Positions 1-8,574 are shown, numbered from the stretch's first letter. The stretch is 19,302 nucleotides of DNA from Salinisphaera sp. UBA6602 (GCA_002433465.1 DJIE01000057.1:1-19302), one strand, 5' to 3'. The notes: generated from the sequence alone by a model not told the origin. Numbers and translations: made by a program.

Positions 1-311
1 CAATGAGGCAGGCGCTGCGCTCGGGCGCCTTGCCGCAACGTCTGTGAGGACTCGAACGCGAACCGCGAGAGGTTGTGCAGAGCTTCCCTGCCACGGCTGT
101 GACCGGCTGAATGCCTGAACCGCGGGCACACGCCCGGTATTCGGGCGTGCCGCGGGCCCTGGCCGGTTGCAAACGCGCCGGCTACGCCGTTTGCGCGGCC
201 CGCCTGTTGTGTTCACGTTCAGCCGCAGCCGCGCTGCGATTCATCGAGCGCACAAAAAGAAAGCCGCACGATGGCGGCTTTCTTCTTAACGGTTATGCGT
301 CGTGCGAGCGC
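1..311. other. Gene-free, GC-rich structured stretch
   Basis: I recognise no protein or known RNA here. The visible structure is a series of inverted repeats: an imperfect one at 8-34, a 13-bp interrupted stem at 121-154 (arms CGCGG and CACGCCCG with a 3-base bulge, loop GTATT), a stem at 161-200 built from GGCCG and GCAAACG arms, and a small CGCAGC/GCTGCG hairpin at 224-238. A frame open from base 2 to 112 could be the tail of an upstream gene cut by the window edge, but its sequence is not recognisable. The right end holds the terminator of the RRM gene. Confidence 0.4.
250..287 (-). terminator. Intrinsic terminator of the RRM gene
   Basis: An 11-bp perfect stem (257-267 paired with 274-284, core AAGCCGC/GCGGCTT) has a 6-base loop. 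Read leftward it runs into a T-rich tail (TCTTTTTGTG). It lies 28 bases beyond the RRM stop codon, the expected place. The right arm is also followed by a pyrimidine run on the other strand, so weak bidirectional action is possible. Confidence 0.85.
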
Positions 312-584
312 TTAGAAGCGACGCGGACCGCGCGGACGATCGTCGCGCGGACGGGCTTCGTTCACCCGCAGGGTGCGACCACCGAGATCCTTGTTGTTCA
401 TGCCTTCGATGGCCTGTTTGGCATCGTTGTCGTCCGGCATTTCCACGAAGCCGAAGCCGCGCGAACGGCCGGTCTCGCGGTCCATGATCACCTTGGCCGA
501 CGATACTTCACCGAACGCTTCGAAAGCGCCCCGGAGTTCGTCGTCATTGGTGTTCCACGACAGATTGCCCACGTAAATATTCAT
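312..584 (-). CDS. RRM-type RNA-binding protein
   Basis: A 90-residue single-domain RNA recognition motif protein. RNP2 (IYVGNL) is at residues 3-8 and RNP1 (RGFGFVEM) at 42-49, with the expected spacing; the aromatic residues that stack on RNA bases are present. A short basic tail from about residue 78 (RPRDDRPRGPRRF) would add non-specific RNA affinity. Bacterial proteins of this size are usually cytoplasmic RNA chaperone-like factors, often cold- or stress-induced, but no target can be read from sequence. The ATG is preceded by AGGA about nine bases upstream, and the gene has its own terminator, so it is probably monocistronic. The leader is over 80 bases long if the promoter candidate near 692-718 is right. 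Confidence 0.93.
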   Translation of the reverse strand: MNIYVGNLSWNTNDDELRGAFEAFGEVSSAKVIMDRETGRSRGFGFVEMPDDNDAKQAIEGMNNKDLGGRTLRVNEARPRDDRPRGPRRF

Positions 585-691
585 CTCGACTGATCCTAGC
601 GATACCGTGTCATTATTTCTGAAAAACCGTACGGACTCGTCAACGACACCAAACTAAGACCAACGGAGAACGGCCAAGCCGAACAATTCCG

Positions 692-718
692 AGTCTACAT
701 ATTTTTCGCTGCTTGCAA
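692..718 (-). promoter_or_regulatory. Possible promoter of the RRM gene
   Basis: Reading leftward, TTGCAA (713-718) and TAGACT (692-697) each match four of six sigma-70 consensus bases. The 15-base spacer is shorter than ideal. It lies in the AT-richest part of the 585-801 spacer, where an A7T3 run also occurs at 731-740. The same TAGACT hexamer recurs upstream of argS and pntAA. Confidence 0.3.
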
Positions 719-801
719 TAGCTCAATGCGAAAAAAATTTCAAGCATTCCAAACCGCCCGCAAGCCGGCGTGTCCGGCCGTTGCGGCGGTGTGACGTAAT
801 G

Positions 802-1569
802 CTAGCTGCAATTCGGCTTGTTGGGCGCCTGCTGGTAGAGCTGCATGGCCTGGTTCATGTGGCTCTCCAGATTGTTGATCCGGTGCTGGTTGGACGGATG
901 GGTCGACATGAATTCGGCCGGCTTTTCGCCGCCGGCCGCGGCCATGTTCTGCCAGAGCGCAACCGACTCACGCGGGTCGAAACCGGCCCGCGCCATCAGT
1001 TCCAGCCCGATCGTATCGGCTTCGCTTTCCTGGGTACGCGAAAACGGCAGCAGGATGCCCACTTGCGCGCCGAGGCCGAGCGCCGACATCACGGCCTGGT
1101 TGCCGCCCCCGCCGGAGCCACCCAGAAAGGCCGATACCACCTGCAGACCGCCCTGGGTCGCGGCCTGCTGCGATACGCGTTCGTTGCCGTGGTCGGCTAG
1201 TACGTGCCCGACCTCGTGACCGATGACCGCGGCTAGCTGATCGTCGGTCTTGGCCACGTCCAGCAGGCCGGAGTAAACGCCGATTTTGCCGCCGGGCAGC
1301 GCGAAGGCGTTGACCTGGTCGTCCTTGAATACCGTGACTTCCCATTCGCCGCCGGTCACGCGCGTGATCGCGTCGGCCACGCACTTCACGTAGCGATTGT
1401 CCGCAGTGCTGGTATCGATCGGCTCTTCCTGCTTCATCTGCTGATAGCTCTGGATGCCCATCTGCGCAATCTTCTCCTCGGAAAAGAGCTTGAGCTGGTT
1501 GCGCCCGGTGGGCGAGGTCGCACAGGCAACCAGCAGCAGCAGTAGCGAAGCGACGTAGATTCGACGCAT
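802..1569 (-). CDS. M48-family metalloprotease lipoprotein (LoiP-like)
   Basis: A 255-residue periplasmic zinc peptidase. Residues 1-16 form a lipoprotein signal with lipobox LVAC, so Cys16 would be lipidated. The catalytic HEVGH is at 118-122. ESEAD at 181-185 supplies the third zinc ligand of M48 enzymes, and His224 in a THPSNQHR stretch may act like the regulatory histidine of BepA. A Gly-rich loop (about 150-156) lies between them. Length and lipoprotein form match E. coli LoiP (YggG), an outer-membrane-attached protease in envelope quality control; the assignment to that subgroup is inference. The frame is open further upstream, but the ATG at 1569 starts the signal peptide and has GGGAGA upstream. 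Divergent from uvrD with 135 bases between. Confidence 0.92.
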   Translation of the reverse strand: MRRIYVASLLLLLVACATSPTGRNQLKLFSEEKIAQMGIQSYQQMKQEEPIDTSTADNRYVKCVADAITRVTGGEWEVTVFKDDQVNAFALPGGKIGVYSGLLDVAKTDDQLAAVIGHEVGHVLADHGNERVSQQAATQGGLQVVSAFLGGSGGGGNQAVMSALGLGAQVGILLPFSRTQESEADTIGLELMARAGFDPRESVALWQNMAAAGGEKPAEFMSTHPSNQHRINNLESHMNQAMQLYQQAPNKPNCS

Positions 1570-1691
1570 GGTCGGTTTTCTCCCGAAAGCGGGCCGTAAA
1601 ACGGCGGTTGCTCGTGTCTGACAGGCATAGATTCTAGCGCGACGAGCTTGCGCGTCCATGAATGCCCGGCCGGGCGTCACGGCGCATTGGT

Positions 1692-1697
1692 TACAAT
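1692..1697 (+). promoter_or_regulatory. -10-like hexamer just before uvrD
   Basis: TACAAT matches five of six -10 consensus bases and ends seven bases before the uvrD ATG, so transcription would begin at or next to the start codon. There is no clear -35 hexamer at 17 bases and no Shine-Dalgarno. I saw no CTGT-N8-ACAG LexA box near it. Confidence 0.35.
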
Positions 1698-1704
1698 GCG
1701 CGCC

Positions 1705-3864
1705 ATGGATGACGTATCGACAATTCTCGACTCTTTGAACGAAGCCCAGCGTGAAGCGGTGGGCGCGCCGCCGGGGCATATGCGCGTACTTGCAGGCGCG
1801 GGCTCGGGCAAGACTCGGGTCTTGATTCATCGTATCGCCTGGTTGATCGGCGTCGAGGGCGTATCGCCGCAGTCGATCCTGGCCGTCACCTTCACCAACA
1901 AGGCGGCGGGCGAAATGCGCGCCCGGCTCGAGCCGATGCTGCGCGTACCCGCACGGGCGCTGTGGGTGGGCACCTTTCACGGCATCGCCCACCGGCTGCT
2001 ACGCCTGCATTTCAAGGAAGCCAAGCTGCCCCAGGCGTTTCAGATCATCGATTCGGACGATCAGTACCGGCTGGTGCGGCGCACGCTCAAGAATCTGGAA
2101 ATGGACGAGCAGCGCTGGCCGCCGCGCCAGATGCAGGGCTTCATCAACAGCTGCAAGGAGGCCGCCGAGCGCCCGCGCGATCTGGCCGATACCGGCGACT
2201 ATGCCCGCAGCCAGATGATTCGTGTCTATCAGGCCTATGAAAGCGCGCGCGAATCGGCCGGCCTCGTGGACTTTCCAGAGCTGCTGCTGCGCGCCTACGA
2301 AACCTGTCGCGACAACGCCGACCTGCTGGCGCATTACCGGCGGCGTTTCAGCCATATCCTGGTCGACGAATTCCAGGATACGAACGCGCTGCAATATGGC
2401 TGGATCCGCCTGCTGGCCGGCGATAGCGGCAAGGTGTTCATCGTCGGCGACGACGATCAGTCCATTTATTCCTGGCGCGGCGCGCGGGTCGACAACATCC
2501 TGCGCTTCGAGGAAGACTTCAAGAACACTGCCACCGTACGCCTGGAGCAGAACTATCGCTCCACGGGCACGATCCTGGGCGCGGCCAATGGCCTGATTGG
2601 CCACAACCTCACCCGTCTGGGCAAGGAGCTGTGGACCGCCGGTGCCGATGGCGAGCCGATCGATATCTATGCGGCCTTCAACGAGTACGACGAAGCCCAG
2701 CATGTCGTCACCCGCATCCAGAACTGGATCGCCGACGGCGGCAAGCGCTCGGATATTGCCATCCTCTATCGCTCCAACGCCCAGTCGCGCGTGCTCGAGG
2801 AGCGGCTGATCGCGGCCGAGATTTCCTATCGTATCTACGGCGGTCAGAAGTTCTTCGAGCGTGCCGAGATCAAGGATGCGCTGGCCTATATGCGGCTGCT
2901 GCAGTCCCGATCGGACGATGCGGCCTTCGAGCGCATCGTCAACACGCCCACCCGGGGTATCGGCGCGACCACCGTCGACAAGATCCGCAGCCATGCCCGT
3001 GCTGGCGCGATGAGCCTGTGGCAGGCCGCTTTCGACCTGGCCGAGAATGGGCTACCGGCCCGTGCCGGCAAGATGGTCATGGCCTTCATCGAACTCATCG
3101 ATACGCTGGACGCCGAGATCGAGGGCATGGCCCTGCACGAAATCGCCGAAAAGGTGATCGTGACCACCGGCCTCAAGGCGCACCACGGCAAGGGCGGCGA
3201 CGAAAAAGCCGAAGGCCGCAAGGAAAACCTAGACGAACTGGTGTCTGCCGCGCGCGCCTATGCGGCCGATGACGACGACACCATGGACGAGATCACCCAG
3301 TTCCTGGCCTATGCCTCGCTGGAAGCCGGCGAGAATCAGGCCGGCGAATGGGATGAGTCGGTCCAGCTGATGACCCTGCACTCGGCCAAGGGCCTCGAGT
3401 TTCCGCTGGTGTTCATGGTGGGCCTTGAAGAAGGCCTTTTCCCGCATCAGCGCTCGGTCGACGACGACAACGGCCTCGAGGAAGAGCGCCGCCTGTGCTA
3501 CGTCGGCATGACCCGGGCCATGGAGAAGCTGCATATCTCGCATGCCGAGGTACGGCGCCTGCACGGCAGCGAGAATCTGTGCGCGCCGTCGCGTTTTCTG
3601 CGCGAGATTCCGGCGGATTTCCTGCGCGAAGTACGCCCGCAGGCGGGTATCAGCCAGCCGGTGTTTCGTCCGGGCAGTATCGCCAAGTCCGAACAGCGCG
3701 CGGCCGGGCTGTCGCTCGGCCAGCGGGTCGCGCACAAGAAATTCGGCCAGGGCACGGTGCTGGCCTTCGAGGGGGATGGCGCCCGTGCCCGGATTCAGGT
3801 CAACTTCGACGGGGTGGGCAGCAAGTGGCTGATCGCCGGCTATGCCAAACTCGATCCGGTATGA
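1705..3864 (+). CDS. uvrD: DNA helicase II
   Basis: A superfamily 1A 3'-5' DNA helicase that removes the incised strand in nucleotide excision repair and acts in mismatch repair. At 719 residues it is nearly identical in length to E. coli UvrD and matches it end to end from memory, including the start (ILDSLN..QREAV). Walker A AGAGSGKT is at 30-37 and the Walker B motif DEFQD at 221-225. GDDDQSIYSWRGA (motif III region), EQNYRS, QLMTLHSAKGLEF and VGMTRAM follow. The C-terminus keeps the UvrD-type domain (LGQRVAHKKFGQGTV, ending in a KWLIAGYAKLDPV-like tail) that binds partners such as RNA polymerase in E. coli. The ATG at 1705 is chosen by family alignment; an in-frame ATG at 1696 is the alternative. 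Confidence 0.97.
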   Translation: MDDVSTILDSLNEAQREAVGAPPGHMRVLAGAGSGKTRVLIHRIAWLIGVEGVSPQSILAVTFTNKAAGEMRARLEPMLRVPARALWVGTFHGIAHRLLRLHFKEAKLPQAFQIIDSDDQYRLVRRTLKNLEMDEQRWPPRQMQGFINSCKEAAERPRDLADTGDYARSQMIRVYQAYESARESAGLVDFPELLLRAYETCRDNADLLAHYRRRFSHILVDEFQDTNALQYGWIRLLAGDSGKVFIVGDDDQSIYSWRGARVDNILRFEEDFKNTATVRLEQNYRSTGTILGAANGLIGHNLTRLGKELWTAGADGEPIDIYAAFNEYDEAQHVVTRIQNWIADGGKRSDIAILYRSNAQSRVLEERLIAAEISYRIYGGQKFFERAEIKDALAYMRLLQSRSDDAAFERIVNTPTRGIGATTVDKIRSHARAGAMSLWQAAFDLAENGLPARAGKMVMAFIELIDTLDAEIEGMALHEIAEKVIVTTGLKAHHGKGGDEKAEGRKENLDELVSAARAYAADDDDTMDEITQFLAYASLEAGENQAGEWDESVQLMTLHSAKGLEFPLVFMVGLEEGLFPHQRSVDDDNGLEEERRLCYVGMTRAMEKLHISHAEVRRLHGSENLCAPSRFLREIPADFLREVRPQAGISQPVFRPGSIAKSEQRAAGLSLGQRVAHKKFGQGTVLAFEGDGARARIQVNFDGVGSKWLIAGYAKLDPV

Positions 3865-3878
3865 CTTGATCGGTAACT

Positions 3879-3903
3879 AAAAAAACCGCGCTCGGGGGCG
3901 CGG
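3879..3903 (-). terminator. Leftward-facing hairpin with T-tract
   Basis: CCGCGC (3886-3891) and GCGCGG (3898-3903) form a 6-bp GC stem with a 6-base loop. A seven-A run precedes it on the top strand, so the uridine tract would follow the hairpin only in leftward transcripts. Both flanking genes run rightward, so it would stop antisense RNA and would not terminate uvrD mRNA well. Confidence 0.4.
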
Positions 3904-3920
3904 CCATTGGGGGAAGCGAT

Positions 3921-4940
3921 ATGGGATTGGGCCGTTTGCGGGCATGCGGGGCGTCCTGCCTGCTGTTTTCTACGATGTTCTGGATCGCGCCGGTGTGCGC
4001 GCAGGCCGACGACGCGCAGGCGCCGCAGCCACTGGCGTTTTCGGATCAGTCGCCCACGGTCGCGATCTACGGGCTGCCGCGCGCGGACGGCTATACCGTG
4101 GTCGAGCCCGGCGCCTGGCGGGGCGGACTACGGGTAGATTTCACCAGCCACTACACCGAACAGAACAGCGGCAACGAAAGCCTTTTGTTCGACGGCGAAA
4201 CCACCCGTGCCGCGCTGGTATTCGAGCGTGGCCTGGCCAACGACTGGCAGGCCAGTATCGAAATACCGTTCGTCGACCATAGTGGTGGCTTTGCCGACGG
4301 GTTCATTGACGATTTCCACGATTTGTTCGGTTTTTCCGACGGCGGGCGGTCCGGCGCGCCCCGCGATCGCCAGTCGTTTCGATATGAGCGCGATGGCCGG
4401 GTTGCCCTCGATGTAAGCGATTCCCCGTCCGGCGTGGGCGATGTCAGGTTGGGCCTTAAAAAGCGCCTGGCCGGTTTCGGCGACTGGGGCATGGCACTTG
4501 CCGGCGAACTCAAGTTGCCGACCGGCGATGCCGATCGGCTGACCGGCAGCGGCGCGGCCGACGTATCGCTCTGGGGCACGATTGGCAACAACCAGAACGG
4601 TTTGTCGCGTTGGCGCATGCTCGCCGGCGTGGGTGGCCTGTATTCGGGCGAAGGTGATGTGCTCGAAGACCAGCGCGTACAGGAAGTCGCCTTCGGCTGG
4701 GCCACGCTGGGGTATGCGGTGCTGCCCTCGGTCGTGGTCAAGGTACAGGGCTATGCGCATAGCCCGTTCTATGAAGATACCGATATCGAAGCGCTCGACG
4801 GCACCGCGGTGTCCGGCGCGCTGGGCGTGGACTGGCAGCTCAGCGAGCGTTCGCGCATGGAATTTGCGATTATCGAAGATCTGAACACCGGGGTTTCGCC
4901 GGATGTGAGTTTTCTGCTGGGTTTGCGCCACGGTTTCTGA
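3921..4940 (+). CDS. DUF3187-like outer-membrane beta-barrel protein
   Basis: A 339-residue exported protein. Residues 1-29 form a signal peptide ending near VCAQA. The mature start has the pattern of DUF3187 proteins (DQSPTVAIYGLPRADG), followed by alternating amphipathic strands with many aromatic and Asp/Gly-rich turns, and the chain ends in Phe as outer-membrane barrels do. The function of this family is not known to me. GGGGGAAG lies four bases before the ATG, a strong ribosome site. The stop is 26 bases before the start of the ligand-gated channel gene, so the two are very likely one transcript. The link to uvrD, 56 bases upstream on the same strand, may be only positional. Family assignment is from pattern recognition, not a search. 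Confidence 0.75.
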   Translation: MGLGRLRACGASCLLFSTMFWIAPVCAQADDAQAPQPLAFSDQSPTVAIYGLPRADGYTVVEPGAWRGGLRVDFTSHYTEQNSGNESLLFDGETTRAALVFERGLANDWQASIEIPFVDHSGGFADGFIDDFHDLFGFSDGGRSGAPRDRQSFRYERDGRVALDVSDSPSGVGDVRLGLKKRLAGFGDWGMALAGELKLPTGDADRLTGSGAADVSLWGTIGNNQNGLSRWRMLAGVGGLYSGEGDVLEDQRVQEVAFGWATLGYAVLPSVVVKVQGYAHSPFYEDTDIEALDGTAVSGALGVDWQLSERSRMEFAIIEDLNTGVSPDVSFLLGLRHGF

Positions 4941-4966
4941 CGCGGCCCCGCTGAATGGGGGAGCCA

Positions 4967-6121
4967 ATGAATAATCGTTATTTCCAGGCGCTGCGGTATC
5001 TCGCCGGCCTAGCGATGCTGGGTGTCCTGCTATGCGGCATGCCAGCACTCGCCCAGCCGGGCGGCGTGCAAACGAGCACGCCGGATATCGTGGCCCAGGC
5101 CATGCCGGCAGGCGAACGCGGCGCGCGCTTGCGGGTGGGCACAAAACACGCGCCGCCGTTCGTGGTGGATAGCGGCGACGGCCGTTTTTCCGGCGTGAGT
5201 ATCGTGCTCTGGCAGGCGGTCGCCCAACGTCTGGGCATCGAATACGATTACGTGCCGAGTGATCTGGCCGGGCTGTTCAGCGGCCTCGAAGACGGCGACC
5301 TGGATCTGTCGGTTGCGGCACTGACGGTCACCGCGCCCCGCGAAGCCCATATCGATTTTTCCTACCCGTTCTATTCGACCGGCCTCGCGATCGCCGTACC
5401 CGCGAATGACGGCAGTGCGGTTTGGGCCACGCTGCGACGCTTTTTTTCCTGGCAGTTCTTCACCGCGCTCGCCGGCCTGGCCATCGTGTTGTTGGCCGTG
5501 GGCGTGATCATCTGGCTGTTCGAGCGGCGAGCCAACGCCGAGGAATTCGGCGGCAGTACCGCCCAGGGACTGGGCAGCGGCTTCTGGTGGGCCGCAGTAA
5601 CCATGACCACGGTCGGCTACGGCGACAAGGCGCCCAAAACGCTGGGCGGGCGGCTCATCGGTCTGGTCTGGATGTTCGCCGCGATCATCATCATTTCCAG
5701 CTTCACCGCGGCGATTGCCACGTCGCTGACCGTCGATCGGCTGTCCTCGGGCATCAAGGGCGTACAGGATCTGGCCGATGCACGGGTGGTCACGGTGGAG
5801 GGCTCGGCTGCGGCCGAGGCCCTGCGCGATCGTGGCATCGCCTTCAGCGCACGGCCCGAGCTAGAAGACGGGCTTGCCGCATTGTCGGCGGGCCGGGTCG
5901 ATGCCGTGGTCTACGATGCGCCGCTGCTCAACTACCGGGTGAAAAACGAATACGGCGATACCTTGAGCGTGCTGGAGTCGATCTTCGACCGGCAGGACTA
6001 CGCATTTGCACTGCCCGAGGGCAGCGACCTGCGCGAACCCATCAACCGCGCGATTCTGGAGTATCTGGCCAGCGATGCCTGGCGCGATACCTTGACCCAG
6101 TATCTGGGCAGCCAACCTTAG
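4967..6121 (+). CDS. GluR0-like ligand-gated potassium channel
   Basis: A 384-residue inner-membrane protein in which a periplasmic solute-binding domain is split by a potassium channel pore. Signal peptide 1-29 (cleavage at PALA/Q). The first binding lobe is about 54-148, with GTKHAPPF and TAPREAHIDFSYPF, where Arg125 sits where related receptors hold the ligand carboxylate. The pore follows: TM1 about 163-184, pore helix 205-215, selectivity filter TTVGYGD at 214-220, TM2 about 229-254. The second lobe is 265-380, with VEGS and VYDAPLLNY (Asp317, a likely amino-group ligand). This is the layout of the cyanobacterial glutamate receptor channel GluR0; an amino acid ligand is inferred. ATG 4967 is chosen because GGGGGAG lies just before it and it starts the signal peptide; an ATG at 4955 is in frame. 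Confidence 0.9.
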   Translation: MNNRYFQALRYLAGLAMLGVLLCGMPALAQPGGVQTSTPDIVAQAMPAGERGARLRVGTKHAPPFVVDSGDGRFSGVSIVLWQAVAQRLGIEYDYVPSDLAGLFSGLEDGDLDLSVAALTVTAPREAHIDFSYPFYSTGLAIAVPANDGSAVWATLRRFFSWQFFTALAGLAIVLLAVGVIIWLFERRANAEEFGGSTAQGLGSGFWWAAVTMTTVGYGDKAPKTLGGRLIGLVWMFAAIIIISSFTAAIATSLTVDRLSSGIKGVQDLADARVVTVEGSAAAEALRDRGIAFSARPELEDGLAALSAGRVDAVVYDAPLLNYRVKNEYGDTLSVLESIFDRQDYAFALPEGSDLREPINRAILEYLASDAWRDTLTQYLGSQP

Positions 6122-6140
6122 GCAGAAGGCCGCAATTCGC

Positions 6141-6170
6141 GCTCGGCGGCAGGCAAGACCGCTGCCGAGC
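6141..6170. terminator. Stem-loop between convergent genes
   Basis: GCTCGGC (6141-6147) pairs with GCCGAGC (6164-6170), and the stem can extend inward with one bulge. It sits in the 54-base gap between the converging channel and SPOR genes, so it could limit read-through from both sides. Neither strand carries a T-tract, so intrinsic termination is doubtful. Confidence 0.4.
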
Positions 6171-6175
6171 CGCGC

Positions 6176-6907
6176 CTAGTTCTTGGCTCGCATCACCAGC
6201 GTATCAATACGGTTTTCGCGCAGCCGTTTGAGGATCTTGTTGAGCTCGCTCGACGAGCTGATGGTATTGCTTTGCACGCGATAGACCGTCTTGCCCGAAG
6301 GCAGGTCCACTTCCACCGTCTTGGCGGCCAGTCCAAGCATGCCCAGTTCGGCCTTGCGGCGTTCTGCATCGGCCGGGGTGGAGAAGGAGCCGGCCTGGAT
6401 GATAAAGCGTCCCGGCTCTTCGACCTTGGGCGTGGTCGGCTGCGGCTTGTTGGAGGCCGGCTGCTCGACTTCAGCGGCGCTGGGCGGCGCGCTGTGCGAG
6501 GCGGAGCGACTCTTTTTCTCCGGATATTCCTCTTCCGGGATCACCACTTCATAGTTCGGCAGCATCTTGTAGAAGGAAAAGCGTGGCTCCTCTTCCTCGG
6601 CTTCGGGCTCGGCCGGGGCGGCCGCCTTTGCCGACTGCGAGGATTCGTCCTTGCTGCTCTTCTCCGGCATGGCGATTTTTATCTGCTCGCGCGCCAGATC
6701 GCCGCCGGGGCGTGCGAACACATAGAACACCGCAGCCACGGTCAGACCGATACACAGCCCGCAGATCATCCATACCCAGCCCGGCGGGCCGCCGCCCTTG
6801 GTGCGCTTGGTCGGCGTGGGTCGCGCGGCCGGCTGGCGGCGCGTGGGCTTGCGCTTGCCGTTATTCGAGGAAGAACTGCCCGGTCGGCCGGAATAATCTC
6901 GCGCCAT
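6176..6907 (-). CDS. SPOR-domain cell-division protein (FtsN-like)
   Basis: A 243-residue bitopic inner-membrane protein. The N-terminal 40 residues are basic and Ser/Pro-rich (cytoplasmic). One membrane span lies at about 44-65, then a charged periplasmic linker with an acidic run (EEEE near 104-107). A conserved-looking FYKMLPNYEVVIP segment at 112-124 resembles the short essential stretch before the linker in Pseudomonas FtsN. The SPOR domain (166-243) starts GRFIIQAGSFSTPADAE and binds denuded septal peptidoglycan in characterised members. Its position directly after argS, with priA further upstream, matches the Pseudomonas ftsN locus. The ATG overlaps the argS stop by one base (TAATG), with GGAG upstream inside argS, so it is translationally coupled. 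Nothing in the gene looks broken. Confidence 0.88.
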   Translation of the reverse strand: MARDYSGRPGSSSSNNGKRKPTRRQPAARPTPTKRTKGGGPPGWVWMICGLCIGLTVAAVFYVFARPGGDLAREQIKIAMPEKSSKDESSQSAKAAAPAEPEAEEEEPRFSFYKMLPNYEVVIPEEEYPEKKSRSASHSAPPSAAEVEQPASNKPQPTTPKVEEPGRFIIQAGSFSTPADAERRKAELGMLGLAAKTVEVDLPSGKTVYRVQSNTISSSSELNKILKRLRENRIDTLVMRAKN

Positions 6908-8574
6908 TACATCTGCTCCGGTGCGTCCACGCCCAACAGCTTAAGCCCGTTGACCAGTACCTGTCGTGTGGCGAACACCAGCGCCAGGCGCGCGTTGCGC
7001 AGGGCGGCGTCGTCGACCAGGAACTGCTGGGCGTTGTAGTAACTATGAAAGGCATCGGCCAGATCGCGCAGATAATGCGCCACGGCCTGGGGTGCGAAAT
7101 CCGCGGCAGCGGTTTCGATGAGTTCCGGAAAGCGGGAGATCGCGGTGATCAGGCGTTGTTCGTGGGCGCTGTCGAGGCGCGCCAGATCCGCCGCTTCCCG
7201 GCTATAGGCCATGCCGCGATCGGCCAACTGGCCGTCGACGCTGCAAATACGCGCATGCGCATACTGGATGTAGTAGACCGGGTTCTCTTCGCTCTGGCTA
7301 CGGGCCAGATCGATATCGAAGGTTTGCTGGGAATCCGGCTTGCGCGCGGCCAGGAAATAACGCGTCGCGTCGCGGCCCACCTCGTCGATAAGGTCGCGCA
7401 GCGTCACGTAGGAGCCGGCGCGCTTGGAGAGCTTCACTTCCTCGCCGCCGCGCATCACGGTGACCATCTGATGCAGCACGTAGTCCGGCCAGCCTTTGGG
7501 GATGCCGATATCCAGAGCCTGCAGTCCGGCGCGTACGCGGGCGATGGTGCCGTGGTGGTCCGCGCCCTGTTCGTTGATCGCGCGGGTGTAGCCGCGTTCC
7601 CATTTCGCCACGTGATAAGCCACGTCCGGCACGAAATAGGTATAGCCGCCCCCGGCCTTGCGCATGACGCGATCCTTGTCGTCACCGAAGTCCGTGGTCT
7701 TGAGCCACAGCGCGCCGTCCGCCTCGTAGGTATGGCCGGCCGCGACCAGCGCCTCGACCGTGCGCTCGACCCGGCCTTCGCTATAGAGCGCCGATTCGAG
7801 CGAGTAGACATCGAAATCCACTGCGAAAGCCTTGAGGTCGGCGTCCTGTTCGCGGCGCAGATAGGCCACGGCGAATTCGCGGATCGCGTCGATATCGTCG
7901 GCATCCGCGGCGCCGGTAACTTCACGATCGTCCGCGGCAACCGTTTCGCCGGCAAGATAGGCCGCGGCCACGTCGGCGATATAGTCGCCGCGATAACCGT
8001 CGGCGGGCCAGGCGTCGTCTTCGGGAGTGACGCCCCTGGCTCGCGCCTGAACGGAAACGGCGAGGTTGGCGATCTGGGCGCCCGCATCGTTGTAATAGAA
8101 CTCACGCGTGACCTCGAAGCCGGTGGCCTCGAACAGTCGCGCCAGACAGTCGCCGACTGCCGCGCCGCGACCGTGACCGACATGCAGCGGCCCGGTGGGG
8201 TTGGCCGAGACGAACTCGATCATCACCTGCTGGCCGGCGCCGGTATCGCTTTGCCCATAGGCCGTACCGGCCGCGAGCACGTCATCGATGGCTGCGCGAA
8301 ACGCCGCGTGCGCCAGAAAGAAGTTGATGAAGCCCGGCCCGGCGATCTCGACCCGATCGATACGCGCATCGTCGGCGAGCGTGTCGATGATCGTCTGGGC
8401 GATCTCGCGCGGGTTGCGGCGCAGCGTCTTGGTCAGCGTCATCGCGATATTGCTGGCGAAGTCGCCGTGGGCGGCATCGCGGGTGCGCTCCACATGCGGC
8501 GCATCGGGGGTGTCGATATCGGGCCAGGCGCGGGTGACGGCGTCGGCAAGCAGATCCTGAACGAGACGTTTCAC
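6907..8574 (-). CDS. argS: Arginyl-tRNA synthetase
   Basis: Class I aminoacyl-tRNA synthetase that charges tRNA-Arg and needs the tRNA for amino acid activation. With the GTG start at 8574 it has 555 residues. The N-terminal tRNA-binding domain ends near [10 protein letters not shown] (about 77-86). The HIGH-type signature is [12 protein letters not shown] with HVGH at 131-134. A KMSKS-like KLSKRAG lies at 381-387, with Leu for Met. The C-terminal anticodon-binding helices include [16 protein letters not shown], typical of ArgS. A TTG at 8598 would add eight residues; GTG is preferred because it begins at the family-like KRLVQDLL, but neither has a good Shine-Dalgarno. It follows priA by 105 bases and overlaps the SPOR gene start. 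Confidence 0.95.
   Translation of the reverse strand: MKRLVQDLLADAVTRAWPDIDTPDAPHVERTRDAAHGDFASNIAMTLTKTLRRNPREIAQTIIDTLADDARIDRVEIAGPGFINFFLAHAAFRAAIDDVLAAGTAYGQSDTGAGQQVMIEFVSANPTGPLHVGHGRGAAVGDCLARLFEATGFEVTREFYYNDAGAQIANLAVSVQARARGVTPEDDAWPADGYRGDYIADVAAAYLAGETVAADDREVTGAADADDIDAIREFAVAYLRREQDADLKAFAVDFDVYSLESALYSEGRVERTVEALVAAGHTYEADGALWLKTTDFGDDKDRVMRKAGGGYTYFVPDVAYHVAKWERGYTRAINEQGADHHGTIARVRAGLQALDIGIPKGWPDYVLHQMVTVMRGGEEVKLSKRAGSYVTLRDLIDEVGRDATRYFLAARKPDSQQTFDIDLARSQSEENPVYYIQYAHARICSVDGQLADRGMAYSREAADLARLDSAHEQRLITAISRFPELIETAAADFAPQAVAHYLRDLADAFHSYYNAQQFLVDDAALRNARLALVFATRQVLVNGLKLLGVDAPEQM

Noticed and set aside
40..66. A tRNA T-loop-like string (GTTCGAGTCC) on the minus strand
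   Set aside because: The bases on either side do not form a T-stem, and no acceptor, D or anticodon arms are found nearby.
111..593. A 160-codon plus-strand frame covering the RRM gene
   Set aside because: It runs through the terminator hairpin and is antisense to a clear RRM domain with its own ribosome site.
764..778. GCCGG/CCGGC hairpin downstream of the M48 protease as a terminator
   Set aside because: The stem is only five base pairs and the T-run on the leftward strand begins about 25 bases later, too far for intrinsic termination.
1570..1704. Search for a LexA box in front of uvrD, since E. coli uvrD is SOS-controlled
   Set aside because: No CTGT-N8-ACAG pair with proper spacing is visible; only isolated half-sites occur.
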